NCBI GenBank assembly: GCA_902760955.1
Contig: CACWIG010000014.1
Location: 1-34,277, forward strand
DNA from: an uncultured Ruminococcus sp.
GTDB taxonomy: Bacteria > Bacillota > Clostridia > Monoglobales > Monoglobaceae
Direction of reading: 5' to 3'
DNA length: 34,277 nt
Shown here piece by piece: positions 22,409 through 34,179 of this stretch (positions within the stretch are counted from its first letter, which is position 1; each line of letters opens with the position of its first letter). The translations under genes and the position numbers were made by a program. Under the pieces are notes generated by a model. It did no database searches and was not told where the DNA came from. It worked only from the letters and a program-made list of their open reading frames with translations.

Positions 22409-23148
22409 ATCAATTTACTCCTCACATAATTTTGATATTCTTCTTTTACGATTTTAATTCGTGAACGGCTTAAACCAAAAGCAGAACCTGTTGTTAATAC
22501 AACTTCTCTACTCGTTATTTTTGAAATAAATCTGCAATTTACCAATATTCCGTTTTGTACGCGAATAATGTTGAATGGATACAATTGTTTTTCCGCACTT
22601 GATATTTTACACCTGACTTGCACATCATCTGCAATTTTATCTTTTATGATGATGTCATTTTTATATGATTCAATATATATAAGAGTATTTATATTAAGTT
22701 CTACTGTTCTGTTTTCCGTTTCAAGATTATATGTAAGCTTCTTCTTTTCTTTTTCCACCTCAATTTTTCGCATCAGCTTAGGAAGTATGAGTTCTAAATC
22801 TGACAAATGGCTTTTACGGATAAACCAAAACGGATGATATTCATAAGATTGATAAACTCTGTCCTCGTGGTTTGTCACAAACATAATCAGAATATCTTCT
22901 TTTCGTTTTTGAAGCAAAGATGCTATCTCAAATCCATTCATTTTGGGTATATCTATATCCAAAAGAACAACATCGGCAAATTGTCTGTCAAATTCTTTTA
23001 ACAGGCAATCGCCGTTATCAAAAACAGATATACTATACGATTTGCTATCGTTAAATTTGGTTTGCATATAGTTGCTTATTCTGTCTTTAAGGACATTTGC
23101 GTATATCGGTTCATCATCACATATATAAAATCTCAATTGCTCTGCCAT
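22405..23148 (-). CDS. agrA: LytTR-family response regulator, AgrA-like
   Basis: A 247-residue response regulator. The receiver domain starts LRFYICDDEPIYANVL, with phosphoacceptor Asp64 in VLLDIDIPKMNGFE. The LytTR DNA-binding domain is at about 140-245, with LIYIESYKNDIIIKDK, IIRVQNGILVNCRFI and a C-terminal SRSRIKIVKEEY. It is expected to bind paired 9-base direct repeats, such as those before agrB. I chose the ATG at 23148 because the receiver fold then begins normally; GGAGG lies 11 bases before it. An ATG eight codons upstream has a weaker site. Confidence 0.92.
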   Translation of the reverse strand: MAEQLRFYICDDEPIYANVLKDRISNYMQTKFNDSKSYSISVFDNGDCLLKEFDRQFADVVLLDIDIPKMNGFEIASLLQKRKEDILIMFVTNHEDRVYQSYEYHPFWFIRKSHLSDLELILPKLMRKIEVEKEKKKLTYNLETENRTVELNINTLIYIESYKNDIIIKDKIADDVQVRCKISSAEKQLYPFNIIRVQNGILVNCRFISKITSREVVLTTGSAFGLSRSRIKIVKEEYQNYVRSKLI

Positions 23149-23181
23149 TATAATCGTATCCTCCAAGTTCATATGTTTTCC

Positions 23182-23210
23182 ATTATATCACAAAATCCCC
23201 GAAAATTCAA
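23182..23210 (-). promoter_or_regulatory. Sigma-A type promoter for agrAC
   Basis: On the minus strand, TTGAAT (23205-23210), a 17-base spacer and TATAAT (23182-23187). It is stronger than the agrBD promoter, which suits constitutive sensor production with inducible signal production. Confidence 0.65.
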
Positions 23211-23318
23211 CAATTGTCAATTATTTAATATATATCGCATATTTTTTTACGTCTGTCACATAATAAAAGGGGTGTTTGATATACATAAATTATCATATAT
23301 GAAACGAGGTAAACTTAT

Positions 23319-25559
23319 ATGAACTCAAGGCTTATACTACCTTCTTCACTCACAACCTTAAACCCGCTCCTTTCAGGAAACGAAACAGGCAATACCCCCG
23401 TAATGGGGGTTCCCATTTCTTCGCATATAAAATCATATCTGTCCGAATACGGAATATCCTGCAGTTCCTCCCTCTCCAATTCAGACGGCTGTGTTTTGGT
23501 TGAAAGCAACCTTATCACCAACACAGATTTAAGTGCCGTTATTCAGGCACACACCGTTAACCATTCAGATATTACGGCAGTTTTAAGACCAATAACAGAA
23601 AAATCAATGGGGAACATTGTAATTTCCAATCCAATGGGATATATAACCGAAATATCTGATACGGGATATCGCTTTGATCCCTCCTTTCACGAAACAGAGG
23701 GAATATATATTTTATCTCCCAACGCATATAACTTATTAAAGGATAAAAGTATCAATATAAACGGAACAGAGCTTTTAAGAGCGGCTCTTAAAAGTAATAT
23801 GAATATTTTAGGTTATATTTCGGACGCATACTCAATATCCATAACAAATATAGAGGATTACAAGCAATGCCACTCTGATATATTAAACAAAAAGCTGAAG
23901 GTAAAGCTAAACGCCAAAGAAGTTAAGGAGGGCTTTTGGCTTGAAAGTGACGTAAAAATCGAAAATGATGTCAGCATAGAAACACCCGTATATATATCAG
24001 CAGATTGCTGTGTTGAACGTGGTTCCAAAATAGAAAGCAACACATATATAGGTTCAGGCACAACAATAAAATCAAATGCGAATTTATCCCATTGCATTGT
24101 GGGCAACGGCTGTAATATTTCTGTCAACGCCACAGTTCAGGGGGGTATTCTTGCCGACAACGTAAGCCTTGGAGCAAACTCAAAAGTATTGGAAAACGCA
24201 GTTATCGGAGGTGGTTGCAGAATAGAGTCGGACTGTACCATTAGTACAGGTGTAAAAATTTGGCCAAACAAAAGGATTATGCAAGGCACACGTCTGTCTG
24301 ACAATCTTGTGTGGGGAAGCGTAGGCACAGAGCATCTTTTCAGAAACGGCAAAATCTGCGGTGAGATTAATATAGAGGTAACACCTGAATTTATGACTAA
24401 ATTAGGTGCCGCATACGGCACAATGTTTAACAACAAATCGGTTGGACTCAGCTTTGACTCCTCCCCTGTATGCTCTGTTTTGGCAAATGCACTCTCAGCA
24501 GGTATAACCTCCTCAGGTGCATTGCTTTACAACTTCAAGGAGCAGACTCTGCCCATAACACGCAGATGTGTCAGATACTATAACTTAGACTCTGCACTGC
24601 ACATAAACATTGCAGGCGGTAAGGGATTTTTCTATCCCGAAATAGAGTTTATTGAAGCTGATGGTTCAAGCTTTAATTCCGAAAACGAGAGCATCATTGA
24701 AAATATCTTTTTCAATAATGTGTTTTTCAGGGCAGATGTCAAAAATCTAAAAGAGCCTATAATTTTATCCGACAGCAAACTGCACTACACTCAGGATATA
24801 TTAAACAGTTTAAAAAGTAAATATTATTCAATAAATATGGAAATCAGAACAAGGTCGGAGAGCGTTTCTGAAATCCTTGAAGTTCTGCTTGGCACAATCG
24901 AAAAGAGGGCAATCGCAAATGCGATAAAACAATTCTCCGCAGATATTGCCGACAATGGTCAGGATATTATTCTATACACCACATCAGGTCAATTGGTAGA
25001 CACAAACAAGCTGTTAGGTATAATTGCCGTTATACTTATAAAGCGATTTGACTATGATTATGTTGTAATGCCCATATCGGTATCCGAAAGGTTGGAGGAA
25101 TATATCACCGATTTAGGTGCAAACATCATTTACAGCGGTGTATCGGAGCACGCATTTATGAAGAAAATAATCCGTCATAATTTAAAAGAACAATCAATGC
25201 TGTGCTTTGATGGTGTGTATCTGGCAATAACCCTCCTTGACTATTTAAACGAAACAGGTATATCCTTTGATGAACTTCTTGCCTCTCTGCCCGAGGTCTC
25301 TCACGCAGAGCTTGAGATAGAATGTTCCAACACCCGAAAAGCCGATATAATTAAACAGCTGCACGACAAATACCAAAAGAACAAAATAGATACAACAGAC
25401 GGCATCAAAATCTATAAAAGCAACGGCTGGGTACTTGTCATTCCCGAAAAATACAGGCACTCCATAAAAATTATTACAGAGGGTACAAATATGGAAGCCG
25501 CCGAAGAAATGTGCAATGTTTTTGCAAATCAAATAAAAAAGCTTGCAAAACCCGAATAA
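23319..25559 (+). CDS. Nucleotidyltransferase / left-handed beta-helix / phosphohexomutase fusion homologue without catalytic motifs
   Basis: A 746-residue protein with the three-part plan of sugar-1-phosphate nucleotidyltransferase fused to phosphomannomutase. Residues about 1-180 correspond to the nucleotidyltransferase, about 195-330 to a left-handed beta-helix with hexapeptide repeats (VYISADCCVERGSKIESNTY and GNGCNISVNATVQGG), and about 350-740 to the alpha-D-phosphohexomutase domains. The signature GGxGTRL loop is absent at the N-terminus, which reads MNSRLILPSSLTTLNPLLSG. No SHNP phosphoserine loop is present; FDSSPVCSVLANAL stands near the expected region. The metal-binding DGDxDR is replaced around IADNGQDIILYTTSG. 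It is probably non-catalytic in one or both halves, perhaps scaffolding or regulatory. It starts at an ATG with GAGG 9 bases before and is followed by the RNase J gene. Confidence 0.75.
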   Translation: MNSRLILPSSLTTLNPLLSGNETGNTPVMGVPISSHIKSYLSEYGISCSSSLSNSDGCVLVESNLITNTDLSAVIQAHTVNHSDITAVLRPITEKSMGNIVISNPMGYITEISDTGYRFDPSFHETEGIYILSPNAYNLLKDKSININGTELLRAALKSNMNILGYISDAYSISITNIEDYKQCHSDILNKKLKVKLNAKEVKEGFWLESDVKIENDVSIETPVYISADCCVERGSKIESNTYIGSGTTIKSNANLSHCIVGNGCNISVNATVQGGILADNVSLGANSKVLENAVIGGGCRIESDCTISTGVKIWPNKRIMQGTRLSDNLVWGSVGTEHLFRNGKICGEINIEVTPEFMTKLGAAYGTMFNNKSVGLSFDSSPVCSVLANALSAGITSSGALLYNFKEQTLPITRRCVRYYNLDSALHINIAGGKGFFYPEIEFIEADGSSFNSENESIIENIFFNNVFFRADVKNLKEPIILSDSKLHYTQDILNSLKSKYYSINMEIRTRSESVSEILEVLLGTIEKRAIANAIKQFSADIADNGQDIILYTTSGQLVDTNKLLGIIAVILIKRFDYDYVVMPISVSERLEEYITDLGANIIYSGVSEHAFMKKIIRHNLKEQSMLCFDGVYLAITLLDYLNETGISFDELLASLPEVSHAELEIECSNTRKADIIKQLHDKYQKNKIDTTDGIKIYKSNGWVLVIPEKYRHSIKIITEGTNMEAAEEMCNVFANQIKKLAKPE

Positions 25560-25686
25560 ATAGTGTATAATAAAAATACTTGATTTTGTTCGGTTAATTT
25601 ATTCCTTATTTTAGTGAATAAATGTTTTAAAGTTTTTGTATATGATTTGTGCGGACGAGTTTAATATAGAAAACAGGAGTTACACT

Positions 25687-25731
25687 ATGTTTCTCCCATT
25701 ATTTTGGTGTACGAATAATTTGATTAAATAG
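25687..25731 (+). other. Short upstream reading frame in the RNase J leader (14 codons)
   Basis: ATG at 25687 with AGGAG seven bases upstream encodes MFLPLFWCTNNLIK and stops at 25731, 50 bases before the RNase J start. The ribosome site is good, but a frame this short could be chance. The rest of the 222-base gap shows no stable structure. Confidence 0.3.
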
Positions 25732-25781
25732 TTTTTTAACAATATAAAATGAACGAAAAATATTAAAACGGAGGATATAAA

Positions 25782-27464
25782 TTGAGAAAAAGTAATAACA
25801 ATAATAACAGTAAAATAAAATGGATAGCACTCGGAGGTCTTAATGAAATCGGAAAAAATATGAACGTCTTTGAGTGCGGAAGTGATGCAATAATCTTAGA
25901 TTGCGGTATGGCATTCCCCGACGACGATATGCCCGGAATAGACAGTGTTATTCCTGACATAACCTATCTTCATAAAATAGCGGACAAAATCAGGGCCATA
26001 GTATTGACTCACGGACACGAGGACCATATAGGTGCAATACCCTATGTATTAAAGGAGATAAATGTTCCCGTTTACGGAACAAGACTCACCCTCGGCATAC
26101 TTAAGAACAAACTTACGGAGCACGGAATATTAAGAGAAACAAAGCTCGTGAACATTGAGGCAGGCGATACAGTTAAACTCGGATGCTTTAATGTAGAATT
26201 TATCCACACAAACCACTCTATTGCCGACTCTGTTGCCATTGCTCTGCACACACCTGCAGGCATAATTCTGCATACAGGTGACTTTAAAATCGACCCTACA
26301 CCTATTGACGGCGATATGATTGACCTTGCCAGGATAGGCGAATTGGGCAACAAGGGCATACTTGCATTGATGTCCGACAGTACAAACGCTGACAGACCCG
26401 GCTTTACAATGAGTGAGCGTTCAATCGGCCACACCTTTGATGAGCTTTTCGATAAGGGTGCCGACAAGAGAATTATAATAGCGACTTTTGCCTCAAATGT
26501 ACATAGAGTACAACAGATTATAAACTCTGCGTATACACACGGCAGAAAGGTTGCAGTATCAGGCAGAAGTATGGTCAATGTTTTAAATGCGGCTATCGAA
26601 TTAGGCTATATGAACATTCCCAAAAACACATTGATTGACATAGATGAAATCAGCAGATATCCTAAGGATAAGCTTGTTATTGTCACAACGGGAAGTCAGG
26701 GCGAATCTATGTCAGCTCTCACACGTATGGCGTTTTCTATTCACAAGAAAATAAATATTGAGCCTACCGATTTAATAATAATATCGGCAAGTCCTATACC
26801 CGGTAACGAAAAAACAGTTGCAAACGTTGTAAACGAGCTTTTAAAACACGGTGCTGAGGTTGTCCACGAAAGACAGGACAATGTTCACGTATCAGGTCAC
26901 GCTTGCCAGCAGGAACAGAGGATTATGCTCGCCCTTGCCAAGCCTAAATATTTTATACCTGTTCACGGCGAGTACAGACACTTGTGCAGACATAAGGAGC
27001 TTGCACTTCAGACAGGTATGGAGTCCAAGAATGTTTTTATCTCTGACATAGGCAAGGTAATGGAGCTTTCACAAAGCGGTGCAAAATTTGTGGGTACTGT
27101 TCCCTCAGGCAAGGTATTGGTTGACGGTCTTGGTGTCGGCGACGTAGGTAACATTGTTTTGCGTGATAGAAAGCATCTTGCCGAAGACGGAATTATAATT
27201 ATCGTTTTGACCATTGATAAATCAGTAGGCGAATGTGTATCGGGACCTGATGTGATTTCAAGAGGTTTTGTATACGTCAGAGAATCAGAGGACTTAATGG
27301 AGTCAATACGCACAATTTCGGCTGATGTAATAGACGATTGCACAGGCGGTTCAACAGTTAATTGGACAACACTTAAAACAAGAATTAAAAATGATGTCGG
27401 TGGATATTTATACTCAAAGACAAAGCGCAGACCTATGATTTTGCCGATAATTATGGAAGTATAA
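25782..27464 (+). CDS. rnj: Ribonuclease J
   Basis: A 560-residue metallo-beta-lactamase / beta-CASP nuclease, which acts both as an endonuclease and as a 5'-3' exonuclease in mRNA decay and rRNA maturation. The zinc-binding motif is LTHGHEDHIGAIPYV, followed by HTNHSIADSVAIAL, ILHTGDFKID and the beta-CASP motifs ASPIPGNEK, VHVSGHACQQEQ and PVHGEYRHLCRH. The length is typical. Translation starts at TTG (25782), seven bases after GGAGG; no ATG is suitably placed. The residues before the conserved core contain a run of asparagines (SNNNNNSK). Confidence 0.95.
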   Translation: MRKSNNNNNSKIKWIALGGLNEIGKNMNVFECGSDAIILDCGMAFPDDDMPGIDSVIPDITYLHKIADKIRAIVLTHGHEDHIGAIPYVLKEINVPVYGTRLTLGILKNKLTEHGILRETKLVNIEAGDTVKLGCFNVEFIHTNHSIADSVAIALHTPAGIILHTGDFKIDPTPIDGDMIDLARIGELGNKGILALMSDSTNADRPGFTMSERSIGHTFDELFDKGADKRIIIATFASNVHRVQQIINSAYTHGRKVAVSGRSMVNVLNAAIELGYMNIPKNTLIDIDEISRYPKDKLVIVTTGSQGESMSALTRMAFSIHKKINIEPTDLIIISASPIPGNEKTVANVVNELLKHGAEVVHERQDNVHVSGHACQQEQRIMLALAKPKYFIPVHGEYRHLCRHKELALQTGMESKNVFISDIGKVMELSQSGAKFVGTVPSGKVLVDGLGVGDVGNIVLRDRKHLAEDGIIIIVLTIDKSVGECVSGPDVISRGFVYVRESEDLMESIRTISADVIDDCTGGSTVNWTTLKTRIKNDVGGYLYSKTKRRPMILPIIMEV

Positions 27465-27513
27465 AAATGTAATTGTAAAATGTGAAAGTACAAAGTTATG
27501 GAAACTCACCACA

Positions 27514-27598
27514 AAATCCGAAATAATTTTTTCATTGCAGTTGGGCTTGGCAACTGTATGGGCAAGGGGCAATTATTCATTAAAATTATTTCGGATTT
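27514..27598. repeat. 85-base inverted-repeat element with 17-base perfect arms
   Basis: AAATCCGAAATAATTTT (27514-27530) is the exact reverse complement of 27582-27598, with 51 bases between. The middle contains a smaller hairpin, CAGTTG (27538-27543) with CAACTG (27551-27556), and GC-rich GGGCTTGG / GGGCAAGG segments. There is no T tract, so it is not a plain terminator. It could be a miniature inverted-repeat element, a structured leader of the DegV gene, or a small RNA. It lies 50 bases after the RNase J stop and 54 before the DegV start. Confidence 0.65.
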
Positions 27599-27651
27599 GA
27601 TGTTCACGTTTTGCAAACTGCTAAAGTATAAAAAAGAAAGGATTATCCAAA

Positions 27652-30057
<2,406 letters not shown>

Positions 30058-30183
30058 AATTTCGAACTACGCAAATAGTTTTCCAAAGTTATCTATTTTC
30101 TCATTTTACAATCCCTGATTTTCAATTATTTTTAGCTATATATGTTATTTTATACTAAGTTTTAAAATTATTTATAAAAAAAC

Positions 30184-30212
30184 TTGCGTATTTATGCAGT
30201 TTATGATAAAAT
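30184..30212 (+). promoter_or_regulatory. Sigma-A type promoter for valS
   Basis: TTGCGT (30184-30189), a 17-base spacer and TAAAAT (30207-30212), giving a leader of about 42 bases before the GTG start at 30261. Confidence 0.6.
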
Positions 30213-30260
30213 TATATCTTATAGATTATTAAATGTTCTAAGCATTAAGGAGTGATTTTC

Positions 30261-32888
30261 GTGGCTAAAGAACTGCCTAAAACATACGACCCCAAACAGG
30301 TCGAAAAAAGAATATACAAGGAATGGTGTGATAAGGGATATTTTCACGCAGAGGTTGATAAAAACAAAAAACCTTTTACAATAGTTATCCCTCCGCCAAA
30401 CGTAACGGGACAACTCCATATGGGACACGCCCTTGACGAAACTTTCCAGGATATCATTATCAGAACAAAGAGAATGCAAGGCTATAACGCTCTTTGGATT
30501 CCAGGTACCGACCACGCAGGAATAGCTACTCAAATCAAGGTTGAGGAGGACCTGCGTGTAAACGAAGGTCTTACACGCTATGACTTGGGCAGAGATGAAT
30601 TTTTAAAGAGAGTATGGGCCTGGAAAGAAAAGTTCGGTGACAGAATTATAAATCAGCTTAAAACTCTCGGTTGTTCTTGCGATTGGGACAGAGAGAGATT
30701 TACAATGGACGAAGGCTGCAGCAAGGCTGTTCGTGAGGTTTTTGTCAACCTCTACGAAAAAGGTCTTATCTATCAGGGCAGCCGTATAATAAATTGGTGT
30801 CCAAGCTGTGCAACAGCTCTGTCTGACGCTGAAGTTGAATACGCTGAACAAGACGGATTTTTCTGGCACATTAAATATCCCATCAAGGATAGTGATGGTT
30901 ATGTTGAAATTGCAACCACACGTCCCGAAACCCTGCTTGGTGATACAGCCGTTGCTGTTAATCCTGATGACGAAAGATATAAGGACTTAGTGGGTAAAAC
31001 TCTTATTCTTCCTCTTGTGGGCAGAGAAATTCCTGTCATTGCAGACGATTACGTTGACAAGGAATTTGGTACAGGCTGTGTTAAGATTACACCTGCACAC
31101 GACCCCAACGACTTTGAAGTCGGTCTCCGTCACAATTTAGAGCAGATTAAAGTATTAAATGATGATGCAACCATCAACTCGTACGGCGGTAAGTATGAGG
31201 GTATGGACAGATACGAAGCAAGAAAAGCTATGGTTGCCGACCTTGAAGCCGAAGGCTTGCTTGTTAAAGTTGTTCCGCACACACACAATGTCGGTCAATG
31301 TTATCGTTGCGGAACTACTGTTGAGCCTATAACCTCAAAACAGTGGTTCGTTAAAATGCAGCCTCTTGCCGAGCCTGCACTTCAAGCCGTTCTTGAGGGA
31401 AAAACAAAGTTTATCCCCGAAAGATTTTCAAAGACATATACTCATTGGATGGAGAATGTTCACGATTGGTGTATTTCACGTCAGTTGTGGTGGGGACATC
31501 GCATTCCTGCATTCTACTGTGAAGATTGTCACGAAACAACTGTTTCTAAAGAAGATATCACAGTTTGTCCTAAGTGCGGCGGAAAAGTTAAGCAAGACCC
31601 CGATGTTTTGGATACCTGGTTCAGTTCGGCTCTCTGGCCGTTCTCAACTCTCGGCTGGCCTGAAAAGACTGAAGAGCTTGAGCACTTCTATCCAACATCT
31701 GTATTGGTTACAGGCTATGATATAATATTCTTCTGGGTTTCAAGAATGATTTTCTCAGGAATAGAGCATATGGGCGAAGTTCCGTTTAAAGACGTATATA
31801 TTCACGGTCTTGTTCGTGACAGCCAGGGCAGAAAAATGAGTAAGTCTCTCGGCAATGGTATCGACCCTCTTGAAGTCATAGACCAATATGGTGCTGATGC
31901 ATTGAGATTTACCCTGGCAAGCGGTAACTCACCAGGTAACGATATGCGTTTTTATATGGAACGTGTTGAAGCCAGCCGTAACTTTGCAAACAAGATTTGG
32001 AACGCATCACGTTTCGTTATGATGAACCTTTCAATCGACACGTGCGAAACACCTGATATTGAAAAGCTGAACATTGAGGACAAATGGATTTTACACGAAT
32101 ATAACGAGCTTGTTAAAGAGGTTACCGATAACCTTGAAAAATATGAAATGGGTGTTGCAGTATCTAAGCTGTACGACTTCATTTGGGACAAGTTCTGCGA
32201 TTGGTATATTGAGCTTGTTAAGCCAAGATTTAATCAGAAGGACGAGAGCAACCTTGTTGCACAGAACACTCTTGTGTATGTTTTGTCAAACACATTAAAG
32301 CTGTTACATCCGTTTATGCCCTTTATAACAGAGGAAATCTGGCAGGCACTCCCACACGAAGGCGAAAGCATTATGATTTCTGCTTTTCCTGTATACAATA
32401 ACGAATTTAAAAATGAGTCCGCTTGTGAGAATATGACTCTTATTATGGACTCAATCAAGGGTATCAGAAACGCAAGAAACGAAATGAATGTTCCTCCTTC
32501 AAAGAAGGCTACACTCTATATCGTTACAAATAAAGCTGATATATTTGAGGCAGGCAAGGCTTTCTATACAAAGCTTGCATCAGCGTCTGAGGTAATAATT
32601 TCAAGCGACAAGAACGCTGTTCCCGAAAACGCAGTATCAGTTGCATCTCCCGCAGGCGAGCTTCTTCTCCCTATGGACGAACTCGTTAATAAGGAAAAAG
32701 AGCTTGAACGTCTTGAAAAAGAAAAGAAGCGTTTAGAAGGCGAAATCAAGCGTGTAGACGGCAAACTTTCAAACAAAGGCTTTACCGAAAAAGCACCTGC
32801 AAATGTTGTTGAAGAAGAACGCAAAAAGGGCGAAAAATACAAAGCAATGCTTGCAACTGTTTTGGAGAGTATTGAAAAATTAAAGTAA
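30261..32888 (+). CDS. valS: Valine-tRNA ligase
   Basis: An 875-residue class I aminoacyl-tRNA synthetase charging tRNA-Val. Motifs in order: the HIGH equivalent [19 protein letters not shown] (about residue 40), the editing domain with [17 protein letters not shown], a zinc-knuckle-like [20 protein letters not shown], the KMSKS loop [17 protein letters not shown], the anticodon-binding domain, and a C-terminal coiled coil rich in Lys and Glu (about 810-870). The start is GTG at 30261, eight bases after AAGGAG; an in-frame GTG at 30252 overlaps that site. It is followed by a terminator-like hairpin and then folC, a frequent valS-folC pairing in Firmicutes. Confidence 0.97.
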   Translation: MAKELPKTYDPKQVEKRIYKEWCDKGYFHAEVDKNKKPFTIVIPPPNVTGQLHMGHALDETFQDIIIRTKRMQGYNALWIPGTDHAGIATQIKVEEDLRVNEGLTRYDLGRDEFLKRVWAWKEKFGDRIINQLKTLGCSCDWDRERFTMDEGCSKAVREVFVNLYEKGLIYQGSRIINWCPSCATALSDAEVEYAEQDGFFWHIKYPIKDSDGYVEIATTRPETLLGDTAVAVNPDDERYKDLVGKTLILPLVGREIPVIADDYVDKEFGTGCVKITPAHDPNDFEVGLRHNLEQIKVLNDDATINSYGGKYEGMDRYEARKAMVADLEAEGLLVKVVPHTHNVGQCYRCGTTVEPITSKQWFVKMQPLAEPALQAVLEGKTKFIPERFSKTYTHWMENVHDWCISRQLWWGHRIPAFYCEDCHETTVSKEDITVCPKCGGKVKQDPDVLDTWFSSALWPFSTLGWPEKTEELEHFYPTSVLVTGYDIIFFWVSRMIFSGIEHMGEVPFKDVYIHGLVRDSQGRKMSKSLGNGIDPLEVIDQYGADALRFTLASGNSPGNDMRFYMERVEASRNFANKIWNASRFVMMNLSIDTCETPDIEKLNIEDKWILHEYNELVKEVTDNLEKYEMGVAVSKLYDFIWDKFCDWYIELVKPRFNQKDESNLVAQNTLVYVLSNTLKLLHPFMPFITEEIWQALPHEGESIMISAFPVYNNEFKNESACENMTLIMDSIKGIRNARNEMNVPPSKKATLYIVTNKADIFEAGKAFYTKLASASEVIISSDKNAVPENAVSVASPAGELLLPMDELVNKEKELERLEKEKKRLEGEIKRVDGKLSNKGFTEKAPANVVEEERKKGEKYKAMLATVLESIEKLK

Positions 32889-32892
32889 TATC

Positions 32893-32922
32893 AAAAAGGG
32901 ACGGCACTCGTCGTCCCTTTTT
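32893..32922 (+). terminator. Terminator between valS and folC built on the dispersed repeat motif
   Basis: AAAAAGGGACG (32893-32903) pairs perfectly with CGTCCCTTTTT (32912-32922) around GCACTCGT, ending in a T run. The core GGGACGGC...CGTCGTCCC resembles the repeats at 12821 and 29901. It lies only 17 bases before folC, so folC expression would depend on read-through or on its own promoter. Confidence 0.8.
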
Positions 32923-32938
32923 ACACAGAGAGGGAATT

Positions 32939-34174
32939 ATGGATTATCGAGAGTCACTTAATTACATACATAAGACGCCGAAATTTGCACGGGTCTTGGG
33001 CAATGATATGCTTAAAAAACTTCTGTTTCATTTGGGAGACCCTCAAAAGAACTTGAAGTTTATTCATATCGCAGGCACAAACGGAAAAGGCTCCTACGCT
33101 GTTATGATGGCAGAAATTCTGAAAAACAGCGGATACAAGGTTGGGCTGTATACCTCTCCGTATATTGAACGCTTTAACGAAAGAATACAAATAAACGGCG
33201 AACAGATATCCGATGAGGCTCTTGCAGAAGCGGTAACCCTTGTAAAGCAGGTCATAGAAACAAATAATGCACCTGTTTCGGAATTTGCTTTGGATACGGC
33301 AATTGCTTTTTATTACTTTAACAAGTATAACTGCGATATCGTGGTTCTTGAAACAGGTTTGGGCGGCAGAATTGATGCCACCAACGTGATAGATACGTCA
33401 GTGTTATCTGTTATAATGTCTATCGGATATGACCACACTCAATACTTGGGAAGCACAATCGAAGAGATTACCTACGAAAAGTGCGGTATAATCAAGCCTA
33501 ACGGCAATGTTATCTGCTATCCCGACCTTGATTTTAAAGCCTTAAGTACAGTTAAATCTGTATGTTCTGAAAACAATGCAAGCCTGACCATTGCAGACAA
33601 ACCTATAATATTCGAAGGTAACAGCTTTTCATACAACCGCAAGATATATGAACTTAAAATGTGCGGCGAATTTCAAAAATACAATGCCGCAACGGTTTTA
33701 TGTTCAATCGAAAAACTGGTTGAGCTTGGATATAATATTCCAAGCGGGGCGGTAATAAAAGGTCTTAAAAACGCCTTTAACCCCGCTCGGTTTGAAAGGT
33801 TGAATTGCGGTCTGTACTTAGACGGTGCCCATAACTCATCTGCGGCAAAACAGCTTTGCAAAAGCATTGCCACACTTCAAAAAAATGTGCATATGTGCAT
33901 TGCAATGATGTCTGACAAGGACATAAAAGGCTGTATAAAGGAGTTTGCACACCTTAACCCGACAGTTACGGTAACAGAGATTAATATGCCACGCTGTGCT
34001 TCTGCCGATGATTTACGTACAGAATTTAACAAATACGGAATTGATGTAAAAATTATCAAAGACCCTGTAACAGCCGCAAAAACAATGTTAACCGAAAGCG
34101 GTAAAGACGATTTTTGTATTGCCTGTGGTTCCCTTTATCTTGTGGGATTATTGCGAAAGGAATTGAAAGGGTAA
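32939..34174 (+). CDS. folC: Bifunctional folylpolyglutamate synthase / dihydrofolate synthase
   Basis: A 411-residue Mur-ligase-family enzyme adding glutamate to dihydropteroate and folates. The ATP loop is FIHIAGTNGKGSYAVMM (about residues 41-57), followed by GLYTSPYIERFNERIQING, the metal-binding segment VLETGLGGRIDATNVI, SIGYDHTQYLGSTIEEITYEK and the C-terminal YLDGAHNSSAAKQL. The length is normal. The ATG at 32939 follows GAGAGGG. The next gene begins six bases after the folC stop, so the two are probably cotranslated. Confidence 0.95.
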   Translation: MDYRESLNYIHKTPKFARVLGNDMLKKLLFHLGDPQKNLKFIHIAGTNGKGSYAVMMAEILKNSGYKVGLYTSPYIERFNERIQINGEQISDEALAEAVTLVKQVIETNNAPVSEFALDTAIAFYYFNKYNCDIVVLETGLGGRIDATNVIDTSVLSVIMSIGYDHTQYLGSTIEEITYEKCGIIKPNGNVICYPDLDFKALSTVKSVCSENNASLTIADKPIIFEGNSFSYNRKIYELKMCGEFQKYNAATVLCSIEKLVELGYNIPSGAVIKGLKNAFNPARFERLNCGLYLDGAHNSSAAKQLCKSIATLQKNVHMCIAMMSDKDIKGCIKEFAHLNPTVTVTEINMPRCASADDLRTEFNKYGIDVKIIKDPVTAAKTMLTESGKDDFCIACGSLYLVGLLRKELKG

Positions 34175-34179
34175 CTGTG

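Noticed and set aside
30060..30250. Possible T-box leader for valS
   Set aside because: The region is short and AT-rich, with no antiterminator motif, no specifier stem and no terminator before the gene.
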